From Hyalomma asiaticum (lineage: Eukaryota; Arthropoda; Arachnida; Ixodida; Ixodidae): a stretch of 64,000 bases of DNA. Positions within the stretch are counted from its first letter, which is position 1. Each line of letters opens with the position of its first letter. The translations under genes were made by a program, and so were the position numbers. Positions 34,167-47,514 of this stretch are shown in pieces. Under the pieces are notes generated by a model. It saw only the letters and a list, made by a program, of their open reading frames with translations, ran no database searches and was not told the origin of the DNA. The stretch spans positions 50,113,796 to 50,177,795 of the forward strand of contig CM023485.1 in NCBI GenBank assembly GCA_013339685.2, read 5' to 3'.

Positions 34167-34329
34167 CTTGCCGCACCCTGTGAGCACGCGCCCGCTCTGC
34201 GATGAAAGTGAGACCTGCAGCAAAGCCACTTGTGCGGAACGAACCGCTATCTCCGCGCGGAAGACTGTTTGCGATTGACTTCGCTCTGAACACTGTAGTC
34301 GATGACGTTAAGAAGAAAATCATTAATAA

Positions 34330-34556
34330 TTGCCATGGTTTAAGTCCCAAACCACGATATGATTATGAGGGACGCCGTTGTGGAAGGCTCCGGTAGTTTC
34401 GACCATCCGGTACCATCTGGGATAATTAAACACGTTGCATGAGCATCTAGCATTTTCGCCTCCATTGAAAATGCGACAGCCGCGGGTGATATCGCACCCA
34501 CGCCTTTCTGGGCAGCAGTCAGGCACCAGAATCCCTGTACAGCCACCGCGGCGGAC
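34330..34556 (-). mobile_element. Diverged Ruka-like SINE
   Basis: Minus-strand body with GGAGCCTTCCACAACGGCGT and head CCGCCGCGGTGGCTGTACAG; the B box is degraded. It lies about 165 bases upstream of the Reeler start codon. Confidence 0.65.
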
Positions 34557-34739
34557 GATATCTATGAGTATACTTTTATCGTTACCAATCACTTTCTCGG
34601 AGAAACGGCCCGACTTTTTTCGTCTGCGTAAGTTAGTCATGTTTTTGTTTTATTCGTTAGTGCTGTGCACAAACAGTAGGAAAGTTGTAAAGAATAAGAG
34701 AAATCGAATAAAATGTCTAGAAGAGTATAGAAAGTGTAC

Positions 34740-35650
34740 TTAAAGGTGTCCTGCAACAATTTTTGAACACAGAAAACGATGCCAGTCATTCGTGAAGGCT
34801 TCCGCGAACACGTGAGCGAAAGGTTACTGCTCTGCACGCAACAGGTAATTTGCAAGTGTGATTTCAAATACAGCCGGGAACGTCCACGTCTTCTTTGAAC
34901 AAACTGCGTCATAAAAACCACCGACCACGTCACCTGAGGCAGAGCTAGCGTAGGTGATCTCATGATCCTTTACTCCGTCGGTCCTCGCGCATACGCGAGG
35001 TTCTTTGGCGTAGACTACAAACTCGCTCATTTCTCTCCCTTGCCTTACGTCACAAAATTTGCCTGGAGACGTACCCTAGTTCACCCTGCAAGTATTGTTC
35101 TGTCAACAGAGCGGACCTAAACCGTGTTATGTGGCAGTGCAAGAACCACTCCCCTCCCCCAAACCTTCGTAAACATTTGCCTAGTCAGGAGCTGTGGTAG
35201 GCTGCCATGCGCAGCTACGACTCCGCACTTCAGGAGGCTATCCTGAGGTGGGCTGAGGTGGTGGAGGAAGCCTACCGCGAGTAGGATTCCTCACCCCTTT
35301 CTCGCAACCCCTTTCCCTTAATATGGGATAAATAAAGTTTTTTCTCTCTCTCACAATCATGGAAACATGCTCGGTAATTCTCTGTCTTGGGTTCGACAAA
35401 TCAATAGAACTTAAGTATCTTTCTTTAAGAACACCAGAAATGTCAAGTGACGTATAGCGATCGCTCCTATAGGGACGTAATTTGTTCAAAGAAGAGCAGG
35501 TGTCTGCAGCTGTATTTTAAACCAAATTGCTAATTCCGTTGGTACAAACAACGCAATAATATTTTGCCCACATGCTCATGGGAGCTTCCACGATTGAGTG
35601 CCACCGTTTCCTGAGGAATATACGCAGGAAGTGTCGCAGAGCCCCTTTAA
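34740..35650 (+). mobile_element. TTAAAGG-ended inverted-repeat element carrying a nested LINE
   Basis: Left end TTAAAGGTGTCCTGCAACAA; right end GTCGCAGAGCCCCTTTAA. Internal words match the copy at 24209 (ACGTCACCTGAGGCAGAGCT against the GCATGAGGCAGAAATAGC order). A LINE 3' fragment (35085-35352) interrupts it. Confidence 0.6.
35085..35352 (+). mobile_element. 5'-truncated non-LTR retrotransposon (LINE) with 3' end
   Basis: One frame reads PCKYCSVNRADLNRVMWQCK then SPPPNLRKHLPSQELW, an in-frame TAG, AAMRSYDSALQEAILRWAEV and VEEAYRE with a stop. This is the zinc-knuckle-like C-terminal tail of LINE ORF2. A short 3' UTR ends ATAAATAAAGTTTTTTCTCT. The internal stop shows it is dead. Confidence 0.72.
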
Positions 35651-35899
35651 TTATTGGGAGGAAAAACACGAGCAGTAGCTGAGATGTCGGGACACGGACA
35701 AGTGACTTAGAAACGAAATTGCATTTGTAACTGAACAACCACCTCTACGGCAAATTGGATATGCCCATGCAGGTTCGAAAAGCGCAGTTTATGAAAAAGA
35801 AAAGTTTGCGTGTATAGGTGTAAATATAAAAATGGGTATGAATAAAAATGACCGAGTTTCAGAAACGGCGTTTTTAAGATGTTCTTCGATGATTGACTT

Positions 35900-36126
35900 C
35901 TCGCGTTTTACGTCAAGAAACCGCGCTATGATTGTAAGAAACGCCGTAGTAAAGATATCAGGAAATTTCGATCACCTAGGGTTCTTTAGCGTGTACTGAC
36001 GTCGCACATCACACGGGCCTCAACGTTTCACCTCCATCGAAATGCAGCCGCCGCTGCCGGCATTCGATCCCGCGACCCTCGGATCAGCCAGCGAGTGTCA
36101 TAGCCACTAGACCACCGTTGCGGGCC
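35900..36126 (-). mobile_element. Diverged full-length Ruka-like SINE
   Basis: Minus strand: GGCCCGCAACGGTGGTCTAG head, B box GGGTCGCGGGATCGAATGCC, body with GAACCCTAGGTGATCGAAAT. The tail is degraded. Confidence 0.78.
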
Positions 36127-37148
36127 ACCCTATTAAACAGGACATTGGCGATTCAGGAATAGCAATCTCACTTTGCTCACTTACAGTTATGCGCTGTGTG
36201 TGTCTTAATTGTGCTACGGCTAAAGACAGCAGCCGAGCAAAATCTGAAGCAGTGAATGTAGGGCATTCGTAATCGGACGGCAAACGTTTTGTAATAAGGA
36301 AGGCGAAAAGTAAAATGGACCATTTACAGTAGTATATACGACAGTTAGCAATACGGCGAACTCGTGCGCGAGCTTAGCAGCGCCTTCAGTGTCGTCATAT
36401 AGTCTCCTATAGACGCGCTCCGCCATAACTGTTCTATGATAACCTCACGGAAACGTATCAACACAGCTGTATATTATCGTGGAAACCCACCTAACTCCTA
36501 TGCGGGCGTGTTTTGTTGTGTATGTATTTTTGCCACAGTGGTTCAAATAAAGCCTTTGTGGCATCTGTGCGAGAAAACACACTGCTGGTAAAGCCGTCCA
36601 TGGCGAACTTTACGCACGCTCACAATGATTCTGAGGACGCGGCAATTGTTTCAGCCTCAATGCGAGCGTGCGAGTTTGCTCAAGCGTGTGACCCAGACGA
36701 AGATAAAAATTCGCCGCCTCCCGCGGAGAAGAGGATCACGTTTCTTCGAGGAAAAGCATCGCATCGGCGTTCGCCTTTGCACGCCTTATCTGCCATCTGC
36801 GGCGAGTCTCCCGGCTGCTGCCGTTTGGTCGAAGCACGCTCTCACGCAGAACGTGCGCGACCTGGCCCGGTATTTCAACGGAGAACCCTTTCAAAATTAC
36901 TCTTCCTCGCCAGATTTAGAACGGATTAGGACGACCCGCATACGCCTTTCGCTCTCGCGGCTAAATAGCCTGTGACGTCATTACGGAAGTACCGCGTTGC
37001 ACAACTGCGAAGCTTAACTTCAAGTATGCCGGGCCTCTAGCAGAAGTTTGTGGTGGTAAACTCTTGTTCATCGGCTTTGCCAGAGTTCGCTTACTGTTGG
37101 TAACCAAGGTGTGCTGTGCTTCAGTGTCGTGATGCAAGAAGCGTTCTG

Positions 37149-37360
37149 AGAGCCGTGGTGGTACAGTGGTTGCGGCGCTCGGCTGGCAACTCGATATACT
37201 CGGGTTTGATCCCGGCCGTGACGGTCGCGTATAGATGGAGGCGATGTGCTATAGAGGCCCATGGACTGTGCGTGACCGTTATCAGTGCGCGTTAAAGGAC
37301 GTCGTGTGGTAAAAATTCTTGGAGCCCTCCATGTCGACATTCCTAACGTTCATAGTCGTT
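37149..37360 (+). mobile_element. tRNA-derived SINE, diverged subfamily
   Basis: Head GCCGTGGTGGTACAGTGGTT, B box GGGTTTGATCCCGGCC, body with GCGCGTTAAAGGACGTCGTG and GGAGCCCTCCATGTCGACAT. Closer to the 5461 subfamily than to the 31325 one. Confidence 0.7.
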
Positions 37361-40300
37361 TATGAATGCAAATCCCTGCAATTATTGCTATGAATCGTTC
37401 AGTGTACCCTGTTTTGTTGACTGCCAAGTTTTCTCCGTGATATATTTGCCTATTACGGCATAGATATCATATTACGGCAATGTCACCATAGCGATTTAAA
37501 GCCGGTAGTTCATCTCCATCGTCGGCTGAGCTCTCATTTATTTTCTCGATAAACCCTGCAGTATATCCGAGGACGGACGAATCGACGTCTTAAAGAGAAC
37601 CGAGCGTGTTTTTCGCCTTGACAGTTACGTGGTCATTCACCCATGGCGATGGCTCTTTGTCTAAAACTAACCTGTCTATCAGTTTTTCTTCGATGCCAGA
37701 TCAAGCTTTCTACGAAATAGCTCGTCTGCATGGCACAAATCATGTATTCATTTGAGCCTGTTTTCTGTTCTCCCCACCGCCTCTGAACACCCCCCCCCCC
37801 CCCTCCCTCCTTTTTTTTATTCTTCCGTTTTATTCTTCAGAGTGGCGTCGCAGACTAGAGGAATCCAAGCAAAACCAGCTTCTCTGTGCGTACTCAGTAA
37901 ACCTATTCATGCATCCTGTCTTATCTAATCGTATGCACGGCACGACCAAGAAGCAGCCGCAATTTCCCTGCAAACTACCGCATTCCGCCTCCCTCTCACA
38001 AAATAAGGCACCTAAACGCTCCAAGTATAGTTCAGCCTTAGACTTGTCGAAGCCACTCCGAAAGACAAAGCGTCTTGTCGAGAGACGTTACAGGACGAAT
38101 CATATTGCCGGTTATTTGAAAGCTTGCCGCATTATATCGGTGGTATTCAAAATGTTTCGTTATGAACGGGAAGAAAGAAATTATAAAATACTCCGATACC
38201 GTAATTGAGTTCGGGGGCGCCCGTATATCGGACGTGCGAGTAGTAATGCCATAGTAAGGTTTAAAACTAACCTGAACCTCTCGTTTCGACAAAGCTCATT
38301 CTTGGACGAAGCCGTGGACTCAGTATGAAAATTCAGGGGATCGTGCATGTGAAATGGCCTTCTGTCATGAAGAAATGGATTACTATAGTTTAATTGCTAT
38401 AGATGAAACGGGTCGCTGTCTTACTAATAAGCGGAGTTCGCTTTTAGAGGGCGCCAAAACGGTTCCGTCCTTCGTATTCAATTAAAGTTAGGCAAATGGC
38501 GAATTTTCGTTTGCTGATAAAACGGCCGTAGAATAAAACATTGCCCAATAATTTTTCCACCGCATCATCTATGATTTTCAGCTCTAGATTTTTTTTTTGT
38601 TAATCAGCTAACAGTACTTACTTCGTGCATAGAAGAGTAACAGGTTCATGTTTACGACAATGTTACAATAGGCCCTCCACACTAACGGGCCGGGGAAATT
38701 TACTGCAAGTGGCAGACTTTACAGCGACAGCGCTGGATATGCATCATGTCCAGTCATAGATGTAAGCGAAGCGGCTATAGTGGAAGCACACTTCGTCGAA
38801 GCGACGAAAAGAAGTCTTCAGCAGTACTGACACAAGAATATGATTTTTGCTCGTCATATTTCAGTGATGCTATATGCAAACTTTGCATGCACACGCATGC
38901 CTCGTAATAGTGGCCACAATTTTTTTACTGCCACATTAGAAAGTTGTCTAATACCATGCTTCCAGGAGTCAGCAGTATGCTGTGTTTTGTGCGCGATACA
39001 GCATAGTCTGGCGCGCGTGACTGTACGAAGATATTTAGCTAGTTCTCGTCTGTCAGCTGCGCAAAACAATTAGGATGCTTGCTCTAACATACTACGTGAC
39101 AACGAATAAAGCAGATAATCTGCGGTGTGGGTGCGGCGTTCTTCCTGTTGAAGACTGGGACTTTGAACGAAGGGTTTTTATTTTATCTTGCTTTTTAAGC
39201 AAGCTTCAGCGATGTAAAGTTGGTCATGACGATGGAGAAAAAAAGCAGCGCCGCTTTTACCACTCACGTCTGCGCCTTCAGTTATTTTCCCTTACTGATG
39301 CCGCCCGCCGTAATGATACCCATGTAGGGGCTGATAACGTTAAGTCGAGAAGCTGTGTACCGATTCTCCTCGTTAAGGTGCACCCGCAAAATATAGATGG
39401 TAGCTTTTTCTCGCTCCTCCTTATTAAGAATTGTTATGTTTAGTTTTTCTCGTAAGCATTAAAGGATTCGTTTCGGTGATATGCAGTCTGGCTTTCACAG
39501 TACTTTTTGTCGTTGCAGTGCTATTGTATAATTTCGTCTCTATTTAGTTTCTCGCTGCACTAATTGGAGAAGTCTGTGATTACTATTCTTTTCTGGAGCC
39601 AGATCTGAATGTTTAAACATAGGCTTAAAGTACAGCGTAATTCTGAGAGCATGTTCTTATAAATTTCTACTGTGCCCGACCATAACACCTTTGCTGGGAT
39701 AAAATGTCATAAGTGATGCAGCGCAATGTTCAATAATAATTAATGCCTGCCGATGGAAGTTGGGACAACTCGGGCCACTATTTAAGAAGAAGGCCGCGTG
39801 ATAACACTTTCTCCAACTGATACTTATTTGCTGGCTTAGACATGGCTTAAAGCTTGGAGCTAAACGCTCGGGTGGCTCGGCTGTAAGCGCCAACCTAGCT
39901 CACATGCGTCACGTGAACGCCACAGTGGCCGCAACGTGAAAGGGTTCGCCAACTCCCATCTTCCGAAGGGCGAAGTTAAGAATCGACAGGTGTTGCCGCA
40001 CGATCGGGTTGAACACTTACTGGTTTCGGGGCGGAACGTCAGTGCGAAGAAATCTCTCGTCTGCATCTAGGTCACTTATAACCGGACTAGTTTCTTAAGA
40101 CCCCAAAAATCAAAACAAAATAACCTTTTGCCATCCTCTATTTTTTTTTCTCAACCCGTTAACAAAAGTGCGCAACAAAGTCTCTATAACCTCGTCGAAC
40201 AAAATAACAAACGCGGCCCGAGTGAAACTGATCCTCCACTGACGCGAAGGTGGCTGAAAAGCGAGCGTTCTCTGAGAATCCCCGCCGTGAAGAGAGCCGT

Positions 40301-41888
40301 CGACGCCTCTCGGCGCATCACTCTACAGCATACTCACGCGCCGGCAGGTCCGATCCCGCTGGTCTCTCGTTGACGGCGTCCGATGCGCGAATGACCCGAG
40401 AGAGCCGAAACGTCTCTCCTCCTTCCAGCACGCTCCGTTGTTCCACATGCGGCGACCAAGCGAGAGGAAAGGGACTGGTCGGGCCACTTCTATTCCGCGC
40501 GTACGTGCGTGTTTGTACACCTCTCCCTCTCCGTGTACGCCGACGGAGGCCGGATAGTGTGGACACGCGTAAAGTCACACTTTCATCGCTGACCAAATCT
40601 TTGTGTTCGCCGAGAATCCTTCCTCCTCGCCTTCTCCCCCCTACTTTCCAAATCCAAGTAGGTTGCAGGCGTAGCGTGTTTCTCGCGCCCTTGCGAGCGG
40701 ATCCGTTATACGGCCGTTAGATCGGCGCACGGAGAAAACTATACTACTGCGCCTGAGGGAGTGCTGTCGTTTGCCTGAGCTGGTCTGTAAATAGTTATCC
40801 GTTGCTGCAGAGCGGTGGAACGTTGTTGCTTGAAACACTTTCGGCACGGGTCAGGGGATGAAAGAGCAAGAAGGTCCTTGTACCCTGCAGACTTGAAGAG
40901 AGAACTCCGCAGGGGGCTCCCGGCGTATGCTGTTATCTTTTGGGAAAAGCCATACTGGCCCATACGCACAGGAATGCATGCAAGGCCATAGGAAACTTCC
41001 TTTGTGAGATAGGGTGTGTGAGATAGGCGGAGTGCTAAAAATTCGTGCTGCTTAGTTTTATTCATTTCTTGCTTACGTACCTGTGTAGTGAAATGAAATT
41101 GTCTTATATGGGTTGGCGTCTTTTGTTGCTTTTAATAACTAGGCACAATATCGCCTCATCCGTGTAGGACTACTGCTTAATTGTCTTCTACATTTTCGGT
41201 GTCAATTAGTGAGCCATAAAAAGCAACAATAAATTTTGAATTTCGCCTGCGCCACTTTATGCTTGACGAACCGTCCTTGGTTGGTATGTGCTAGGGCTAC
41301 GATCATCATCATTATCACTACTTTTAAAAATTCCTTGTTAAGAGTTATTCCCAATCAAAATTTGGCACTTCGGAATTACTCCCACCAGGTGAATGAACTA
41401 CACCTTATTTTATTATAGTTAATTTGTATTACTAAAAAAGTAGTCTTTCTTCAATATTTATTTTGTACCCTTCGTTTACTTCGCGTATTTCTGCCCCCCA
41501 CACTAACCGCCGGCTGCACGGCCGATCCCCCGTGGTGGGAAAGAGCCAACTGACAAGGAACAAGCAAGCAAGCAGGGTCCTATAAAAAAACTGTAGGTTA
41601 CATCATTTTCAACGTGGGTTCATCACCGTTCGCACCGATACTACTGTATTTGTCGTAACGCAACCACCGTAATGAAACAGTAACTGTCAAACAATGAACA
41701 ACACGATGAGCTAACCTGACGTCCCTGAAGAGGACACTATGAATAATTACAGAAGAAAAGTTCAATAAAGTGAAACCCACGGTATTGAACAAAAAGTAAT
41801 GGCGGTGAGAGCCAAGCGCAGTGGAAAATTATATAAAACACTACTTAGAACACTACAGCAATACCCTAAAATTAATTTGATTACCGAG

Positions 41889-41980
41889 CGTTCAGAAACC
41901 CCAGCTGGTCAAAATTTGCGGAGCCCTCCACTGCGGCGTCTCTCATGATCATAGGTGGATTTGGGACGTAAAATCCCACA

Positions 41981-42030
<50 letters not shown>
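41889..42030 (+). mobile_element. 5'-truncated Ruka-like SINE with expanded (AATC)n tail
   Basis: Body AAACCCCAGCTGGTCAAAAT to GGGACGTAAAATCCCACAAA, followed by about twelve AATC units (41981-42030). The tail repeat has expanded relative to the two or three units in the other copies. Confidence 0.82.
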
Positions 42031-42031
<1 letters not shown>

Positions 42032-43244
42032 GCTTTCAGAAAAAAAGGAAGGAAGTGCAACCAAAAAATTGGCCGCGTATCTGCGTGCTTCGCTGCAAAT
42101 TTTGTCGAAAGACGATAGTCTTCTGCCGGCCGTACTACATGAGTCCTCTTCTCATCCGCGGCCACCCGTGATGCTGTTCTCGTACCATTCCCGCTTCTCC
42201 GCTACAATTTGGTCGTCGGTATTTTCCCTGCGTTATCTGGGCATGTCTTGTAGAGTGGATTTTATTCCATCAAGCGGCCATTTATGTTTTGCCTTGCCTG
42301 AGACAGCGCCTCTTCTATGTTGAATCGGCCGCATCTGGCAGGCATTGATAATATAGAGGAGGCGTTGCGTGATATATGGACGCCATCTGGCAGCGCCGTC
42401 GGGAAACATGAGCTTGTGCAGAATTCATGGGCAGCTGCCACGTGGCAGCACCAAATCGTCGGCAGAGGCCTTTTTCGTGCATAGCGTCGCATTTTTAGCG
42501 CAGCCTAACAAACACTATAGGGTCTTTAGAATTACGTATCTATGTATTTTCTAGTAAAGGAAAACACCATCACGAACCATGTTGCGCCTCAGATATGCGT
42601 AATATTTGCTTTTTGATCGACAGTTTTCACAAGTATGAACGCTGCTACCAGTTCAAGGTGGCTGGGCGTTAGGCAAGGGCTTAAACTTTGGCCAGGTGGC
42701 TGAATCATGTGACAGACAGACAAGCAGAAAGACACCAAAATTTCTGCGTTCAGGTATCCCAAGAAAGACTATCTTCTTCAAAAGCAAAAAAATGTCAAAC
42801 TGCATTTTCGTTGCACGAAGGCGTTTGCAAGTGTCCAAGTCTCGAGGCGTCTACACTACTCGTAGAGATTCTCCCGCCGAGCCTACTATTATTATCATGT
42901 GTCAGTACGTTCCCTATACACACACGCACGCTAGAAGTTTTGATTGCAAACTAAAGATAGTCATTGGAGCGAAACACATCAATAGTTTGGGCGAGGAATA
43001 GAGGATGTTAATCTCGCTCACTTCTCTGTTCGTCGGACTTACGTCACTCGTACATAGAGCCGACGTTGATTCGATACCTTATGCAAGATAGGCTGTTGAG
43101 CCCCCACTGTAATTATAAACATCGTATATCATGCTGAGTTTTGTTTACGAACGTTTTATTAAGCGTTCAAAGACCGGTGAAGACTTAGTCGACGCTTCCA
43201 GTGCCACTTAAATTTGCCATTCAATTCCAGTGTCACTTCAATTA

Positions 43245-43278
43245 GCCGCGTGGCTTCAAGCAAATGAAGCCACGCGGC
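43245..43278. repeat. Perfect 14-bp stem, 6-base loop hairpin
   Basis: GCCGCGTGGCTTCA, loop AGCAAA, TGAAGCCACGCGGC, in the gene-poor interval. Confidence 0.85.
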
Positions 43279-43413
43279 GATGCCCGAAACCTAGGAACAA
43301 TATTCTTACTTAATAAATGCGCGTTCGCAACACATCTAATCTCTGTTATATTTATGCTGCGGCTACGACCTCAATGTGTCCCACGGGCATGAGAAGTGTT
43401 AGGACAGCAGTCC

Positions 43414-43561
43414 GGGGGCCGAACTCACAAAACTTCTCCTTCGTAAGTGCTAATGGCCATTGGCCAAACGCCTTCGCTAATAATGTGCCCAGCTTCGTGA
43501 TTGACTGAAATTTTCTCTTACGAACAATTTTATCGTAAGAGGGTTTTGTGAATACCTGCCC
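43414..43561. mobile_element. MITE-like element of about 148 bp
   Basis: Ends form imperfect inverted repeats of about 28 bp sharing TCACAAAAC and TCTTACG words. An internal hairpin CTCTTACG...CGTAAGAG lies near the right end. A degenerate relative is at about 47515-47670. Confidence 0.5.
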
Positions 43562-44629
43562 AGATCATGTGTAGCTCTGTGGAGTTTTACTTGTGAAAAT
43601 CACAGATCGGTAGCTGTCCGTTCAGTTCAAAACACGGCAGCGTTTCCAACCTATGACCCTTTGCCAAGATGTCAGTCACGATGCGAAGAATGCTAAAAAG
43701 TCGCCTAAGCAGACATCGTCGCCTGTCTTCAAAAAACCATAAATGAGTGGAAAAACGATATTATTGAGTGCGTTGGCGCATGCGCTGTTGCTGCCCAGCC
43801 CCTGGTTATGAGCCGCGTGTGGTCTTCTAGGGCGGGGCTGTATAGCTAGTTCCTCGATTCGCTATCTATAGGGGTTGGTGGATGAGCATGCTGGGGTGGC
43901 GTTAGTGAGGAGTGATGGTGGGTACAGTGGGCTGAAACTACATTCACCTATCATTTGTAGTGTTCCTGGCTCTTGGTACCCTAAGCATTCCTTCCCGCGC
44001 AGAAGATATGTGGTAACGTACGAAAGGTAGAACGGTATCTCTTTTCTTTTTCTGGTGTTATGAAGTCCTAATTACAGCCCACGTTGCCCTTTAGGCAGTA
44101 GGCCTCGAGCTTATGCGGACTGTTCGCTGCAGTGCTAGGAGGGACACTCAGTCATCTCGGCCACGAAATCGCAGATAAGTTCAGTAAAGAAGGTGTTGGT
44201 GGTTATGTAGTCGATGCAGTAGCATTTGTAGCACTTCGCTTTCGCAGCGCCGACATAAACGTGGCATTTAAAAACGAACACAGTGCGGATCGCACTTCCG
44301 CCATATCTGCGCCGTTTCATCCTTCTTTTAATGACCACGCGTATGCTTCGCAGTATCGGTGTTATCACGGCCAGAGCATGTTCCGTGCACCCGCTTTCAC
44401 GACCAGCCTCATCAAACACGTTTCAGCTGTGATAATCGCGCACTGTGATCGCAACACTCCGCTACCCGAAATCTCACTCCGGTACCCCAAGCTATCCGAA
44501 GACTGCGGGAGAATTACATGTCTGTCCGGCGCTAAGCGTAAGCGTTCAGCCAAGGGGTCACCGACGTTACGCCAAGCGTTAGCCCATAGGGATCGGAGAG
44601 CTCAGGTCATCGCCACGCGGCGCGCAGAT

Positions 44630-45440
44630 GCGGCGCGTACCCCCGTCTCCGGTTATGGCGGCCCCGACGTGTAGTCACGAGTCACGATTGCACTTTCGGA
44701 GGAATAGCGCGTGGCCCCGCGGGGGCATCTCCCCATAAAAAGCGGCGGTTACTCGACGGGTCCTCCGCTCACGTCGTAACCATAGCCCTCATATACGCTG
44801 AGCGCGGCGCGAGTCGCCGACACTTCCTCACCGACGACGCGCCCGAGAGAGGCGCTAGGTTTCCGTATAGGGGATGTCCCTCGGCCGGCGACGAGGACGT
44901 CGTAGTGTGTATACGCGTCCTTTTTCGCACGCCGCCCGCATCGCCGGCGGCGCGCGAGCGAGCGCTGATTGCCCGTGCCCGTTTCTCCGTGATTGCGGAG
45001 CGGCCAAATTGGGGTCACTGGGCCGCCGACGCCAGCGAGGGTCCGCGATGTTGCAGCCGACGGAACTGCGAGCGCCGCTCTCGGCTCGCCAGGAGCGGTC
45101 GCCGCCGTGGACAGGCCATCTGATGGTCCGGCCCTCGGTGGTGCCGCTCGTGTGTGGTGCCGATCTGGGACGTGTCGTCGGCGTCTTCGAAAAGGGTGGG
45201 GAGTGTCCCTTCTCGCCGTGGATGCTCCGGTCTCACCGGCCAGGCGCAGCAGTGGCCCTTGCGGACATTTTCGGTGGCGCGTCCTGCATCTTTCTGTTGC
45301 GAGGAGGACAAAGGCACGAGTAGCGAGAGAAAGATAGAAGGCAGGGAAAGCGTTGAGAAGGCAGCTTTGCGCTACCCTGATGCCAGCGAGGAGAGCGGGA
45401 GACCCTAAAGCTCGCAGGGGCTCGTGCGCAAACACGTGTA
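44630..45440. other. CpG-rich block of unknown role
   Basis: GC- and CpG-rich compared with its AT-rich surroundings. It includes a possible TATA box on the plus strand (CCATAAAAAGCGGCGG, 44732-44747). Open frames exist in several phases on both strands, as expected for GC-rich DNA, and none resembles a known protein. It could be a promoter with first exon or an LTR remnant. Confidence 0.3.
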
Positions 45441-47514
45441 ACGCGGAGCACGACACAAGATGTGCCGAGCGACGACCTCTTTCGCAAGCATTCTCTAATT
45501 ACGTCACAGAAAGGGCGGAAGAGCTTAGTGCGCCTGCTGTTCGTTTTGCTACCTCCGTGCACCCCTCTATGATGTCACCTCTTGCATCACTCGGGTCGCC
45601 ATCAAATCATCAATTTCTATTAGACCAACTGCAGCTACAAGGCGACGTTGTGCCGCAGGAAGTAAACCGCGTAAGCACGAAAGCAAAACTCGACTGCGTG
45701 ATGAGGGCACAACACACCACGTAATCGTTCGATTGTCCAAGCGAAGTGACACGGAAGAAACAGCGTGCGAATGCGCGACAAAGTGAGGTAGCAGAGGAAG
45801 GAGGAATGTTTTTATGTTTTACGTAACGATCTATCGACAGCGCGTACGCTGGTGACGTCACCCGCATCACACCGTTGGAGTTATGACGTGTGATGATAAG
45901 AGGAACATCCTGGAGAGAAAGCTGTACATTTCATTGGATTGTCAGGGATGGTTTGTGGACGATTATTATATATGTCTTCAAACACTTTGAAATAATTCGG
46001 TAGAGTGATGTCGCTTTCGCTATGTGGTAAAAAGTTAGCATTGCGGCGCTGTTAAAGCGCCCAGTCCGAGTTGAATAATATTATATGCTGAACGAAGAAT
46101 TTGAATTAACCCGTAGTTTGGAATGCGCTTCGTATTTTCCCATATAAAGGCGTTTAGGAACTGTAGCAATTTCGACGTGTCGATAGGCATGTAGTTTCAC
46201 TGAATATATTTTGTATATTTCGCTACTACACAACTCGCATGATAATCCGCGCGTCTTAAAAAGAAGCACAAAAAAGGAGCATAAAAGCTCTTCAGAGGAC
46301 CTGCATAGGCCTGACCGGAACACACTTGGCCGCTTTTATTTCGCTACGAAGTCTTTTAGCACGCTCCTGAAATTTTATAGCGGCACAGCGACTGCACGTA
46401 CAGATAATTCAGGCCAGAATGCGAGGATTGCGAAAAATTAAATAAAAATAAAAACACGTGTCAAGGGCTCTCGAATGGCGAAAGACCTCTTTAAGGAAAA
46501 TAATTGTGGACTTGGTGAAATTATAATTGGACAAACTCACTGCGTTGAAAAGAAAAAAAAATATGCGGTTGGTTGGATTATGCTAGGGCATACGAGTGTC
46601 TGCTTCACCTCGTTGCATGTCTGTACATTTCGAAACATTCCTCCTAGAAGCCATTGTGCAGGAATGGCCTTGTGACCGGTCGGCATGCGGGAAAAGGGAG
46701 CACTACCGAAATATGTCTGCCTAGAGAATAAAGGGTCAGATGCGGCATTGTTCGAAGCCGTCCACGCATGACATGTTTCGATACTCTGTTATCCTGGTGA
46801 AATGACCAGGTAGGCAGAGAATAGTAAAAGGGCTCCTGTTTCCTAGCAGTGAAAGTGACTAATTGAAACGATCCTGGTCAATGCCTGCTAAAATTGGTGC
46901 GGTGTAGCGTTCCGAATCAAGGCGCGGGTCGTCGTTGGAGATATCGTTTTTACAGTGGAATAATCGCGACGAATGAGTTCGTTCAATTTACCGTAAATTT
47001 GAGAGAGCGTAAACAAGAAATTTGTGTTAAACCTAACCGCCCAACGTAAGCGTTGTTGATGGCAATAAAAAAATGCGACCACGGCAGTTGAGAATTACGC
47101 TCTGCGCTGGCCTCATTGTGACGCACTCGGGAGTACGACTCACCAACTAGCACTTAGGGGAATTAGAAGATGGAAATTTTGACCCGTATAGGAAATATAA
47201 TACGAAGCCTTGTACGCAAACTCATTATGCGATTGCATAATGAGCACGCCTGTCGTGGTTTATGGTATGCTAATAGCAGCAATTACCCAGGGGTAAGTTA
47301 TTTACTTGGTGGGGGCATGTTTAAAATTCTGCTTCCTCCATGAAAGAAATGTATTTGTCTGGAAGGAAAGAACAAGTCGAGCGAATAAGTACGAAGGTAA
47401 TCGCTAAAAAGACACACTTACCTCTCTCTCTCTTTCCAAATCACTTCACTTCAACCGTCATATATTAAATGATAGTGGAACACGTACGATTACAAGGTTG
47501 CAAAGTACTACAAA

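Noticed and set aside
36513..36975. Overlapping open frames in a GC-rich patch
   Set aside because: Two frames are open at once and neither resembles a protein; more likely composition than coding.
44132..44674. Open frame of 180 codons on the plus strand
   Set aside because: No domain, no splice or poly(A) context, and it runs into the CpG-rich block.
44749..45456. Open frame of 235 codons on the minus strand
   Set aside because: Lies in the CpG-rich block, where stops are rare in all frames; composition is Arg/Ala/Pro-rich with no recognisable domain or splice signals.
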